From contig JASXTE010000014.1 of assembly GCA_030280995.1 (NCBI GenBank), positions 9,092,656 through 9,156,655 on the forward strand: a DNA stretch of 64,000 bases, written 5' to 3'. The stretch comes from Hemileia vastatrix. Lineage: Eukaryota > Basidiomycota > Pucciniomycetes > Pucciniales > Zaghouaniaceae. Below are positions 35,970 through 48,274 of the stretch, in pieces; position 1 is the stretch's first letter; every line of letters begins with the position of its first letter. The position numbers and the translations under genes are program-made. The notes below the pieces were generated by a model. It saw only the letters and a list, made by a program, of their open reading frames with translations, was not told the origin of the DNA and ran no database searches.

Positions 35970-36535
35970 GGAGGTCTTAAGGTGATTGATCAGCCAATTT
36001 TGCTTTAAGCAAAATTGGCTGCTTAAAACATAAACTACCAGCCAGGGGGAGCCTGGCTGGTAGTAATTTATAATTACATAAAAAAAAAGAACCCGAGCCA
36101 CAGGAAGTGGCTCCGGATTGAAAAAAAAAAATTGCTGCCAGCTTTAAGCTGGCAGAGTTTAATAAAAAATTAAAAAAAAATTGGCCAGAGCCACTTTTAG
36201 TGGCTTTGGCCAATTTTATAATACATCTTGCAGGCAGTTTAAACTGCCTGCAAGATTTTGTGTTTAAAAGCGAGCAAAGTTGCATGCAGCAACTTTGCTC
36301 ACTTTTTTTTATATTAATGACTTGCAGCCAGTATAAAACTGGCTGCAAGTCATTTAATAAAGCAACCAAAGTCGCTTGCAGCGACTTTGGTTGCAAACTG
36401 TTTTTCGCATCTCCCAGCCAGATAACACTGGCTGGGAGGTTTGATGGTGAGATTTGAGCAGCCAATGTTGCTTAAAGGAACATTGGCTACTATAAAAATA
36501 AACTACCAGTCAGGGCGAGCCTGGCTGGTTTGAAT
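35970..36535. repeat. Palindrome array I, right part
   Basis: Continues the order interrupted by E4: GCAGCCAATTTTGC (35990), then a third full period. Its stems are CTACCAGCCAG (36035), GAGCCAC (36095), GCTGCCAGC (36134), GGCCAGAGCCAC (36182), CTTGCAGGCAG (36227), GAGCAAAGTTGC (36271), GACTTGCAGCCAG (36319), AACCAAAGTCGC (36363), CTCCCAGCCAG (36411), GCAGCCAATGTTGC (36459). It ends with a partial CTACCAGTCAG (36501). Each has its complement after a short loop. Several arms carry compensating changes, such as AGTCGC paired with GCGACT where other periods have AGTTGC/GCAACT. Confidence 0.85.
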
Positions 36536-37522
36536 TAATAAGAAATAAGATGAAAGTTGATATACATTTAAATTTGTGCTACTCTTTTACATGCCATTTG
36601 CCATTAGTTTTTTGACAGTGTGAAATGTATATGTGCAAAATAAAAAATCAAAGCCAAAAAAAGAGGTATTGGATATTTTTAAATGACAAAACTTATATGC
36701 CCAGTTTTAAAATGTTTGAAATTTAAGAATACTGATTTTGTGTGTAGATTGTTTTTCAGAAATGCATACTTGGTTGTTAACTCTTTTTTAGCCAAATTTC
36801 AACTTAGTGGCAAAAAAAATAATAAGTGATAAAAAATGGGTCCATAACATCTGAAGGTTAGTTTTCCAACCTTATGTGAACAAATAATATGGATAAGTGG
36901 ATTGATTTTGTAAAATAAGTGAATGTAAATATTAATTGCATCTGTGTGAAACTATCTGAGGCTTTGGTTCCTTGAATTATACTTTGTGAAACCCTATAAA
37001 AATAAGCTGTAAAAACGATATGTAAGTTTTAATTAAAAGCATGTGAAAATTTTTAGTCATCATTTGTAAAATATATTTCTGTCTAAAAACCTGTTGCATA
37101 TATGCCTTATGCAAGTCACTGCATGCCATGCAACCGGCTTCAGTAACTTGCATGTTTCTATACGCATAACTGTAAGCAAATTTTCATCCGAGTGGCAAAT
37201 TTTCTACTTCTCTCCTTCAACTTAGAAGAGACAGGTTATTATAATAATTAGCTTTCCATCTGTTTCAATTAAGAGTTTTTTATTTTGGTTTGTCCCTTAT
37301 ACTTGTTTCTTAAGTAAAAATATTAATTTCACTTTAAATATAAGTTCAACTTTTAGGGAATCCATTTTTCTCAATCATTAGGTTTGCCACCAAAGTAACT
37401 TGTTTACATATTACTAACTTGGATTTTTGATATTTTTCTCTCCTTTTTAATCTCTTTAAAAAATAAAATAAATTAGAACTGATAATTGTTTTTAACTCTT
37501 GGCAGCTTGATCTCAAACTTTT
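36536..37522. other. Intergenic DNA between array I and E5
   Basis: No gene or structured repeat recognised. Confidence 0.3.
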
Positions 37523-37527
37523 CATAG

Positions 37528-38334
37528 TGTCAAGGTGCACTTTTGGTCTAGAAGATTTGGTATGAAGTTTTACAAGGATTTTAAAGGTATAAATGGTCTC
37601 TCAAAAAAATTTGTACGTATTTATTAATTCAAGGATGATTATTTTTACTTAATTAAAAGAGGTAGGATTAAAATATTGATATAATTTATAAATTAGAATT
37701 ATGTTATTGGAAATACTAATGATATAGAATATAAGAATAAGTTTGATTGGTTATTGTTGTAATAAAATGTTGTAGTAAAGGAATGATGAAAAGACAACAA
37801 AAAGAGAGGCCTTATATAGGAAAAGGAGAGACAAAGCACGGAAATCAAATTCTAAAAACAGTAGTATGAGAGAGAGAAAAGAATATTCCAGAAGGAGTAT
37901 TTTCAAATAATAAAGTTATTCTAAAAAGAAGGCGTCAAAAAGATGTATTTACAGAGTATGTCAGAAATACATCAATTTATTTAATATTTACTGTAGAAGT
38001 CAATTCTAAATAAGAAATTTGAAATTTTTGTATATATTTAATATTATTTGAATATTAAAATCTTATTCTATCTTAATATCTATTTTTTAATATAAATTTT
38101 TATTTTTTCCAACCTGTCAAATGAGCACGGTGTTAGAGAAAAATATAAGGGACAATTTTATATTTTTAATTTTAATTATTTATTTAATTTTATCATTCTG
38201 TAATTAGTTAATTTATTATAACTAATTTTAATGTAACTAAATTATAATTAAATAATAATTAAAATGATAAGGTGCGGCTTCATCCAGTTAATAATTAATT
38301 ATTTCACTGGGTAATTCTAGTAGCCTGGCTGACA
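37528..38334 (-). repeat. 3' LTR of E5
   Basis: Plus strand TGTCAAGG...GGCTGACA. The polypurine tract lies directly to the right on the minus strand. A TATATAGG motif is at about 37814. Confidence 0.9.
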
Positions 38335-41300
38335 CTCCCTCACTCTAAAAAAAATAATAAAAAAAATGCTATGATTTTTTCTTTTTATACTTTTTTAGTA
38401 GAGTAGGAAGATTAGATATCTCCTTCCCAGGTATCCAAGAATCATATTCAGATGATTTATTCTTGAATCTCAATAAGTATTCTGTACCTTTCTCAGCAGT
38501 GACTATTCTGTCATTTAAAAATTTTTCAATTTCTGCTGTCTCAGTGATTTCATTTGGGGTTTTATTTGGTCTACCCATCCTTTTTGGAAATAAATCACTA
38601 TTGGATGTGTAAGGTTTCAAAAGAGATATTGGAAAAACAGGATGTTTTCTGTCATATGGAGAATACAGAATAACTTCAACTGCATTATCTCCAATCATTC
38701 TTCTGACAACAAATGGACCAACAAATGGATCATTCAATTTGTTATTACCTTGTAAGTTGAAGTGGACTGTAGAAATCAACCCTTCATCACCCTTTTTAAA
38801 AGTGTATTCTTTATGGGATTTGTCCCATCTTTTCTTCTCATATTCAAATGATTTTTCAATAAATTTTTGAGCATGATTTCTACATAGTTGTTGCATTTGA
38901 AGAAAAGATTTTACACCAGGATGTATATCCAATTTAGGTATTTTGTTATTGAGAATTTGGGCAGGAGTATTAGGAACATATCCAAGCCAGAGCTCAAAAG
39001 GCTTTCTTTGAGTAACAGAATGAACAGTGCTATTATAAGCAAATTCTAACCCAGGAAGTAAGGTAACCCAATCATGAGTGAATCTGTCATTATCTTTATA
39101 CTCAAGGCCAAAGGCACAATATCTTCTTATCATGTCCTCTAAAGTCTGAATCAGTCTTTCAGCTAAACCATCAGTCTGAGGGTGATGGGCAGTAGAAAGT
39201 TTCAGATCACAACCACAAACATCCATCAGAGACATCCAAAATTCAGAAGTAAATTTAGGGTCTCTGTCAGAGATTATGGCTTTAGGAAAACGAGCAGTAT
39301 TAAACATATGAGACCACCATAAGAAAGCTAATTCTTTAGTGGAAACATCCTTGTGGGTAGGGATAAATTTACATTTTTTTGTGAATCTGTCCACAATAAC
39401 CCAACAAGAGCTATAACTGTCTTTACCAGCAATAGGTAATCCTGTTACAAAATCCATGTTTATTATTTGCCATGGAGCATCAGGAGGTTCAATATGTTGC
39501 ATTAATCCTGCTCTTTTACCAGTTAATCTTTTTGATTTTTGGCAAGAATCACAAGATTCAACATATAATTTTGTGTCTTCAGACATATTAGCCCACCAAG
39601 CAGTGTTCTTAATTCTGATCATTGTTTTGTCAAGATCAAAATGTCCAGCTAATATGTCATCATGACAAATTTTCAAGATGATTTCTTTCATAGAAGGAGG
39701 AATAACAATAACATTACTCAACTTTCTTCTATAATATAGATATCCTTCATCAATTGAAAATTTTCCTTTTTACAAAGCTTTTTGGTACTTTGGTGGAAGG
39801 GTTTTAATTAATGCTTGTATTGAAGCATTCTTTGGATCATTTAATATGGTGCACAACTTTTTCAAGTCAGTGTCCTTATCATATGATTCCAGAATAAGCT
39901 GTAATAGCTCTTCCTCCATATCAACCACATATATCCCATGAATATGAATAATTTCATCCTCAGGATCATAAGCAGGATTAGAGTCATCATTTGGTAAAGG
40001 TAACCTTGATAACATATCCACATTTGAGTGAACAATACCAGCCCTATGAATAATTGTCATTCTCCCTCTGTACTCTTGAACAGCCAGCTGCCATCTGAAT
40101 ATATGTCTGTTAGGTGTTTTCAAGTTTAAAAGGGATTTAACTGCACTGCAGTCAGTGACAAGTTCAAATTTCTGGTCATCTAGGTAATAATGAAGCTTTT
40201 CTAGAGCCCATACTACAGCTAAACACTCTAATTGAGTAGCACCATATTTCAATTCACTACTTCTCAGGGTTCTTGAAATATAACAAATTACTACTTCTGA
40301 AACTTTATCATTCATCACTTGTTTTTGATGGAGGGCAGCACCAAGACCAATGAAACTGGCATCAGTGTACAAAAAAAATGGTTGATTAAAGTCAGTTAAA
40401 GCAAGAATTGGTGCTGACATCAAACAGTGTTTCATAGTGTCAAAGGCTCTTTGTCTTTCACTATTCCAGACAAAAGCAACATCCTTTCTAGTTAATTGGG
40501 TAAGGGGTAAAGCAATGACCTGGTAATTTTTAATATACTGTCTATAGTATCCACACATTCCCAATAAACTTTGGAGCTCTCTCACTGTTATAGGAGCTTT
40601 CACCTGTTGTATGGCTGCCACTTTGTTCTGGTCAACACATATCTGTAATCCTGAAACAACATGACCAAGAACTTTTAAAGAATGGAAACCAAATTTACAT
40701 TTCTTCAAAGCAAGTGTCATATTTATTTCATCCATTTTCTGGAATACTTTACACAGGTGTTTAAGATGGTCCTCAAATGTTTTTGAGAATATAATGATAT
40801 CATAAATATAAACCATCACCCATCCTTCAATTATCTCTTGATGGAATGTGTTATCCATTACTTTTTGGAAAACAGAAGGGGCATTTTTAGGGACAAATAG
40901 CATCTTAATATACTTATAAATACCCATATGAGTGGCAATCATTAGAAAGTTCTGAGAATATTTCTCAACAGGTACCTGGTGATATCCTTTATTACCATCC
41001 AAACAGCTGATATATTTAGCACCCTGTAAAGTAGCATGTATAGAGGTGATTCTAGGTAAAGGGTAGATATCATCAACATTATAAGTGTTTAGTGCTCTAT
41101 AATCACCACATAACCTGTCTTTATCTTTCTCATAAGAAATTAGGACAGGTGAGATAACACAATATTTAGGTGTTTCAACTACCTTTTCAATAATATTCAT
41201 TTTTAAAAGGGTAGAGATATTGTCTTAAATATATTTTCTCTTTGTGGGAGAGGCAGGATAAGGCTTCTTCTTTAAACTAGGTGGTATATCAGTTAATGGG

Positions 41301-43692
41301 CAAGACAATGAAAGTTTCATTTCCTCTTTAACTAATCCCAGTTCATGTGACCCATGAGCAAAGGCCATAGGAAAAGATTTTATTAAGTTAATGATGGAAT
41401 CTTTATCCTCACCAGAAAGTTGTTCTCCAAAAGAAGCATTGTCAATTTCAGACTTAAGGGCATGAATTTCCTTTGTAGATCTTCCTTTATATTGAGCCAC
41501 AGAATTACATGTGTCCAATTCTGGTTTTAATAATTTTTTAGGGGAGGAAATCTTAAATTTTCTCTTCCCATTCATCCCCATTTTGAAACATTGGTTTGAA
41601 GGATCCAATTTTATGCCATACTTGGTTAAAATTTCATTCCCTACAATAAACCAATTGCTCAAGTTATCATTTTTCATGACAACAAAATCACAAATAGCTC
41701 TTACAAAACCATGGTTAAATTTAAAAAACACTTTGGCTTTGTATTTACCAATGGGGAACAAAACAGAGCCATACCCTCTCCAATTTTCAGAAATGATAGG
41801 CATCAGTTTAGATTTATAGTCTTGATCTACTGAAACAAGTGCTCTTTCAGATACTACACTTCCTCCAGCTCCAGAATCCAGAACAACTTCAATGCTGGTT
41901 CCATTGATCAAGACTGGTGCCTGAAGAGGGGCAATAACAATTGAGTTATCCTCAATGTTCTTTATGATCTCAGCATCCTCAACTGTAGATAAAGCATTAT
42001 TATCAATATCAATAGTATTTAAATAATGAATATCCTCTTCCAGCATCAAGATTTCTTGTTGAGATTCATATGAAATATTGCTGGCACAATCACTTGATGT
42101 ATCATCCAGTGCCACTGTGTCATCAGCATGCTCCTCTGTTTGTTCCACAAGATTTATCTTCTTGTCACAAACATGGCCTTTCTGCCAAGGCTTGTTGCAC
42201 TTGAAGCAAGTGTTTGTTGCATACTTCTTTGGTGCAACAGGGGCAGAAGGTTTACCAACCTTTTCCAGAGGTTTTTGTTGGTAAGTGGAGGGTTTCTCCA
42301 AAGGGGTCCTAGGAATGAATCTTCTTGCATCATACTTATTGTTTAGAAGTATCTCATTGCAAGTATTAATGAAAGAAGAGGGTTCTTTGGAGAACTCAGT
42401 CCTAGCCACAATCAAGTCTCTCAGAGACATTGGTAATTTATAGAGGATCCTGTCCTTCCATAAATCAAACTCCATATTTGGGTCCATTGCCCTTATGATT
42501 TTTACAAGTTTCATTAAAAACTCAATAGGTTTATCAGTAGAAGAGCTATATCTAGTTTCCTCATACTGCCTTTGTTGAGCCATTCTGAACTTGGAGCCAC
42601 CAAATTGTGCTTTAATTAATTTCTTCCAATCCTCCCATGAGTAGTCATTCCCATCCAGGAGAACAGATTCATACCACATCAGGGCAACATTAGTGAACAA
42701 AGAAATTAATTTGGACACAATTTCCTCATCTGGGAGTTTGTAAGAATTTTTTAAATTATCAATTCTGCAAATAAATTGTTGCCAATCAGAGGAAGAATCA
42801 CCATCAAATGTTGGGTACTGGTCAAGTTTTGGCCAATTCTTTTGATTTGAAGGAGTCTCCTTAGTACTAGCTTGTTTCTGAGTAAGAAGCAGCTGTAATT
42901 TCTCTAATTGTGCTGAAATCTCATTGTTTAATCCTTCTGTTGCAGATCCTGGTGCATCATCAGTTTTTGATAGAAACTCAGTGTTATCAACAGGTATTTC
43001 TGGATCTATTTTTATTTTAGATGAACTAGCCACAGGTACTATTTGAGCATCCTGCACTATATGTTCCTTCACAGAAATGTCAGAATATTTTTGGTCATTT
43101 AAAAATGAGTTCAATTTTTTTTCAATGGTTGTTAGTCTTGTTTTCATTCTTGGAAGACTAGATAAACTCTCATTGATAGTTGCAAAAGATAATTGATTTT
43201 TATGTTGAAAAGATGACAAATGGTCACTCAATCTTTTCAGATTTATCTTATCTATCTCTACCTCCTGGAAACAGGCGGATACAGTATCTTTTAGTTTAGA
43301 CAATTCATTTTTTATATTTTGCCATAAAGCAAATTTCTTTTCATGGGTTGCTTTGTAATGAGACAATTCATCAGAGACTCTCTGTGCTTCACTTTTTAAT
43401 TCTTAATAACCCTGATCAGTTAACAAACTATTATATCTCTGATTCAATTGCATATTGTTCATTATATGATTTTTTTTGGCAATAATATCTCTCAAGTGCT
43501 CATCATTAATTCTTGCTACATCTGGAGTGTTTCTCAATAAGGAAACTGAGTATTTTTCCAGACTCTCATAGAACTCAGGGTCAATTGTTTCATCAATCAC
43601 GGCCATATCAGGATTAATCATTGATGTAGCAATTAAAAGTAATGGATTAGATACATGAGATATCTGTCTACTATTCCAAGCCTCTATAGGTA

Positions 43693-44274
43693 TCAAAGTT
43701 TCATTCTCCCTTCCAGATTTACCTGAAGGAACAGAGTCAGCCACAAGAAAAGGCACTTGAGAATCAATAGAGGGACGTACCAGGGTTTGCTGGGTATCAC
43801 CATATTGGGCTTCCTTCTTCTTTTGCCTCCTTGATAAGGGTGAGGAGGAGTGGGGTTGACCTGGGTGGGCCTTGATGGACCTACCTGAGGTAACTGATGC
43901 TGGTTTTGAGCCAAGTAGTCCCACTGAGTGTTGAGCCAGTCCCACTGCCACTTGGACACTTCCACCTTCTCTTGGGACGGGGGAGCCAATTGTTGTTGAT
44001 CCCTGGGAGGAAGAGGTTTCTTCTTCTCTTGGAGAAAAGTATCTGTTTTTCTCACCTTTTCTTCCAAGGCATCTACCCTTACCTTTAGTCTCAAGCTTTC
44101 TGTCCTTAACTCCTTTATGTGAGGGACAGATTCTTTACCTGCTGAGACAACGGCATCTTTTTTATCCTGAAGCCTTTTGGAAGCTCTTCTGGTGGGTTTA
44201 TCATGGGCTTCTGATCCTGAGTTGTGTCCACTAGGATTTCTACTTCTTACATTTCTACATCCTGTTTGGGGCAA
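43693..44274 (-). pseudogene. ORF A of E5 (alternative frame)
   Basis: After a one-base loss near 44125 the open frame passes through HIKELRTESLRLKVRVDALE, LPPRDQQQLAPPSQEKVEV, KWQWDWLNTQWDYLAQ and HPYQGGKRRRK. The stop after PW is lost, as in E4, leaving a hydrophobic tail. The 58-nt intron is intact at 44262-44319. Confidence 0.45.
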
Positions 44275-44319
44275 GGATTTATTAGTTTGAGAAATTCTTC
44301 TTGTTAAAGGAGAACTTAC
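44262..44319 (-). other. Predicted 58-nt frame-changing intron in E5 gag
   Basis: Donor TTCT|GTAAGT, acceptor CCAAACAG|GATGTAG; same length and phase as in E4 and R2. Confidence 0.5.
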
Positions 44320-44479
44320 AGAAGTAGCTCATCATAATCAATTAAGTCTAGTTCTTCTTCACGTGCAGAAAAACCACTTTGGTCAGTCATTTTAAGATTT
44401 AACCGAAATGAAAAAAGAGACAAATTAATTAGTCTTTTATTTTTAATTTTTATTTAACAGAAATAAAATAAAAATAAAT

Positions 44480-45080
44480 AAATAAAAAAATTTTTTAGGA
44501 TAAAAATCAACTTAAATAAAATTAATTTATTAGTAAAAAAATTTAAAACCAGGATTATAATATAATCAACTGTAGAAATAAATTAAAATTTTTATTAATA
44601 ATTATTTATTTTCAGGATTTAAATCAACTAATTTATTACCAAGACTTATTGTCAACTGAAGTAATCAAATATGAAACTTTATTAATTTAACAAAATTTTA
44701 TTAAACTGATATCTTAACTACCAGGACTTAATGTCAACTGAAGTAATTAAATATAAATTTTTTATTTTAAAATTTTATTAAACTGATCACTTAACTACCA
44801 GGACTTAATGTCAACTGAAGTAATTAAATATGAGTTTTATTAATTAAAAAAAATTTGTTGAACTACCAGGACTCAAGGTCAACTGAAGTAATTAAATATT
44901 ATTTATTAATTAAAAAAAATATTATTGCAAGGACAATTTGTCAACTGGAACAATTAAAATTCAAATTAATCAGGACAATTGTCAACTGAAAAATGATAAT
45001 AATTAATATTAAAATATAATTATTTTATTACTTCTGGGACTAAGAACAGTTATTACTCTATTATGGTCAACCAGGAAAAA
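44480..45080 (-). repeat. Leader repeat cluster of E5
   Basis: The same TTGAC-N-TCCTG units as E4, seen on the plus strand as CAGGACTTAATGTCAACTG and variants (about 44640, 44715, 44800, 44868, 44938, 44968). The longer unit ACTAAGAACAG...GGTCAACCAGG is at about 45030-45075. Confidence 0.65.
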
Positions 45081-45255
45081 TAAAATAAAAATATAATAAT
45101 AAAATTAAATTCCAAATTACCAGACACCTCCCCCTGCAAAATGAGCAAATTAATGCCACTTACAGAGTGCTGAGTAAAAGGAAATACGTAGCAAATGAAG
45201 AGTGAAGAGTAACCCACTAATAGTAATAACAATAATTACCACAATATATACGACG

Positions 45256-45310
45256 TTTAGTCAGTATATGAACCTAAGTTTTGGAGTGCGGTTCGATTCC
45301 CGTTTGCAGA
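45256..45310 (+). other. tRNA T-arm-like segment in the E5 leader (antisense to the element)
   Basis: GGTTCGATTCC at 45290-45300 is a perfect B-box string followed by CGTTTGCAG. TTTAGTCAGTATATGA upstream weakly resembles a D-arm. Spacing is short for a tRNA and the T-stem does not pair well, so not called a gene. Confidence 0.35.
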
Positions 45311-45450
45311 AAAAACTTTTGTCACATGACCTATGACATTCGTCGTTTTCTCGCCTCTCTCGTCCTTTACAGGTACTTTGCACACCGATTGTCCCCTTGA
45401 TTACGCCTCAAGTAACGTTACGCTGTCAATATTTCGGAAAGGCCCCCAAT

Positions 45451-46256
45451 TGTCAAGGTACGCTTTTGGTCTAGAAGATTTGGTATGAAGTTTTACAAGG
45501 ATTTTAAAGGTATAAATGGTCTCTCAAAAAATTTGTACGTATTTATTAACTCAAGGATGATTATTTTTACTCAATTAAAAGAGGTAGGATTAAAATATTG
45601 ATATAATTTATAAATTAGAATTACGTTATTGGAAATACTAATGATATAGAATATAAGAATAAGTTTGATTGGTTATTGTTGTAATAAAATGTTGTAGTAA
45701 AGGAATGATGAAAAGACAACAAAAAGAGAGGCCTTATATAGGAAAAGGAGAGACAAAGCACGGCAATCAAATTCTAAAAACAGTAGTATGAGAGAGAGAA
45801 AAGAATATTCCAGAAGGAGTATTTTTAAATAATAAAGTTATTCTAAAAATAAGGCGTCAAAAAGATGTATTTACAGAGTATGTCAGAAATACATCAATTT
45901 ATTTAATATTTACTGTAGAAGTCAATTCTAAATAAGAAATTTGAATTTTTTGTATATATTTAATATTATTTGAATATTAAAATCTTATTCTATCTTAATA
46001 TCTATTTTTTAATATAAATTTTTATTTTTTCCAACCTGTCAAATGAGCACGGTGTTAGAGAAAAATATAAGGGACAATTTTATATTTTTAATTTTAATTA
46101 TTTATTTAACTTTATCATTCTGTAATTAGTTAATTTATTATAACTAATTTTAATGTAACTAAATTATAATTAAATAATAATTAAAATGATAAGGTGCGGC
46201 TTCATCCAGTTAATAATTAATTATTTCACTGGGTAAGTCTAGTAGCCTGGCTGACA
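45451..46256 (-). repeat. 5' LTR of E5
   Basis: Plus strand TGTCAAGGTACGC...GGCTGACA. Preceded on the plus strand by GGCCCCCAAT, i.e. ATTGGGGGCC as candidate primer-binding site on the element strand. A TATATAGG motif lies near 45735. Confidence 0.9.
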
Positions 46257-46261
46257 CATAG

Positions 46262-47160
46262 TATCATTAAAAAGCTAATTTTTGGTTACCATCCAAATTT
46301 TTTTTTGGTTTGTCTTTCTCTTTTTATTTTTTTCATTCAATAAAAATGATACTTATTTTTCTACAATAATCTATTCCTAAAAATTATAATAAACAGATTA
46401 GTTGTCCATTTATTGATCAATCAACTCCTACCAAAGGATTTTTTTTAAATTTCAAGTAAGAATATCTTTTTTTCAATATTTCATTTTAAAACTTTTTATT
46501 ATTCTCAATAATTATATATTAAATAATTAAATAAAATAAAATATCATAGTATCAACATGTGTATGTGATCAATTTATTTTTACATATCAATAATTTATTG
46601 TATTGGCCTCCTGTAATTCTATTAATGGTAGAGGTATAGTTGATTCTTGTTTAAGGAAACTATACCTTTCAACACTATAAATTATGGATATCTGGCAGTT
46701 TGATATATTATTGATATATGGAGAAAATTTAAATAAAGCATCAACAGATACTTATGTATTATTGCTGTATTTATCATAATAATTGGGCATTGGATTTAAG
46801 CTTCACATTTAATTGTTTATGTTTAGGGTATAGTTGAATCTCGTGTGCCAAATGCATGCAGCAGAATACTATACTTTTAAGCAATAAAATGAAGCTTTAA
46901 TTCGAAATATTTGATTAATATTTTAAATGCAGCTAATACTTATGTTTTCTACATGCATGTTGTATATGATTTTTTGTTCAATATTAAGAATATAATGATT
47001 ATTTTTGGAGGCCTTATTTTTAACCATGGCATTATTTTTCACTTTTTTTTATTTATTTTTGAATTAAATTAATTTCTTATTTAATACACTTCAAGATGCA
47101 GGCTTCACAAAGTTTTTTTATAAAGAAAAATCACCACTGAGGAAAAAAATAAAACAACAA
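46262..47160. other. Intergenic DNA with two related hairpins
   Basis: Inverted repeat AGGTATAGTT...AACTATACCT at 46632-46667, with a weaker relative GGGTATAGTTGAATC...ATACTATACT at about 46826-46874. No gene recognised. Confidence 0.4.
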
Positions 47161-47164
47161 GCAT

Positions 47165-48274
47165 GTGAAAAACATCGAAAATGCATTACTTATGGTTGAA
47201 AATTATGGTGTTGAGACAGATGGAAAGAGGGAAAAATATTTTTCTAGGAGTTTTGTAAAAAATTTAGTTAATCCAGAACGGTATTTGATTTCAAATTCTA
47301 GCTTTTATATTTTCCATCCGATCCACTCCTCAATTCCAAGTGTTATAGTGAAAACATTTTCTATTGAAGATCTCATTTGATTAAACATGCTTGAAGCAAC
47401 AATTCAGTGCATCAAAGACTTCTTGTATTGTGAACATCGAGTTTTGCAAAATAAAGCTCATAAAAATGGTGGTGGATTTCGTAATATGTTTGTTGGTGGT
47501 TGGTGTTTAGATAGGAAAAAGTCTCTATTAATTCGTAAGTATTATATAGTTTTATTTATGAATAGTTTTAATCTTTTATTATTTTAATTACTTTTTTAGG
47601 TAAATATGCTTCTAAGCCCTTAGATTTGGCAGAGTATGTTTGTTGCATGAAGCGAATAGAGTTATTCTTTAAATTTTTTTTATCAAAATATATCTAATGT
47701 TAAGTATCAAGAAGCAGTAAAACTCTTTCAAAAGCTTGGGATTCCTGGGTTTGGAGAAAATTTTAACAATGAAGAAATTGAACCATTTGCTGGCAATGTT
47801 ACTTGGACAACAGGCTCAAATGGAAACGGGTTTTCAAATAGTTCTCACTGTGACTCAGACTGTAGCGAGTATACATTTGGACTTTTCATACCTAAAGACA
47901 CTAAGAAAAATTCTCTTCATCAATCTTATGACTCAAATCAACCACGTCAAAAAGGCGAAGAGCTTCATTTTCCTGAAATAGCTTGCAAAGTAGACATGGA
48001 GGCCACTAATGGCATCACAGCAATTCTATGGCCAGCAAACCTTCTTAAACATTTCACTTCACGATGTTATGAAATTTGTGGATTCACTCGCCTTGGCTGT
48101 TCTATTCAAGTTAGTACAAGACTTTTCAATACATTTAAAAAACTCCAAGAGTTTGAAATATATATTTCTGAGTACTTAAATATAAATGAAGAGTTAGAAA
48201 GATGTAATTTTCTTATGATGAAACTTTCTAAGTACAATGAAAAGACTGATTTAACAAAAACAAAAGAAAGTTAG
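47165..48274 (+). pseudogene. TET/JBP-like 2OG-Fe(II) oxygenase, decayed
   Basis: A two-exon reading is supported: exon 47387-47534, a 65-nt GTAAGT...TTTTTTAG intron (47535-47599), then exon from 47600. One frameshift in a T-run near 47680 and earlier stops break the frame. The open frame 47680-48274 contains YQEAVKLFQKLGIPGF, WTTGSNGNGFSNSSHCDSDC with the Fe-binding H-x-D pattern (HCD), YTFGLFIP, HFPEIACKVDMEATNGITAI, a possible distal His in LLKHFTS, and TRLGCSIQVSTRLFN. This layout (H-x-D, strand, distal His, then TR-x-GCS-x-Q) is what I know from the fungal TET/JBP-like family, which oxidises methylated bases. Family assignment rests on memory of the motif pattern. Confidence 0.5.

Larger units (their letters stand above)
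38369..44390 (-). pseudogene. gag-pol: Gag-Pol polyprotein of E5, broken
   Basis: Starts MTDQSGF at 44390 and ends with the chromodomain and KKKKS at 38369. All blocks of E4 are present: capsid, CFKCNKPWQKGHVC, DSGAG, RT, RNase H YTDAS, CDSCQKS, SDRDPKFTSEFW, HHPQTDGLAER. The RT active site reads YIYD instead of YIDD (about 40805), which would abolish catalysis. Breaks: a one-base loss near 44329 (GAGCC to GAGC), a one-base difference near 44125, CAA to TAA near 43404, GAA to TAA at 41225-41227, and GAA to TAA at 39770-39772. The open stretches (713, 476 and 450 codons) are long. Confidence 0.9.
37528..46256 (-). mobile_element. E5: complete Ty3/Gypsy chromovirus-type element (family A), 8729 bp
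   Basis: LTRs of 807 bp (37528-38334, its 3' LTR) and 806 bp (45451-46256, its 5' LTR) differ at roughly a dozen sites. The element is bounded by CATAG at 37523-37527 and 46257-46261. Its internal region is co-linear with E4 and highly similar. It is inactivated by several nonsense codons and small indels, mostly at sites different from those of E4. Confidence 0.93.
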
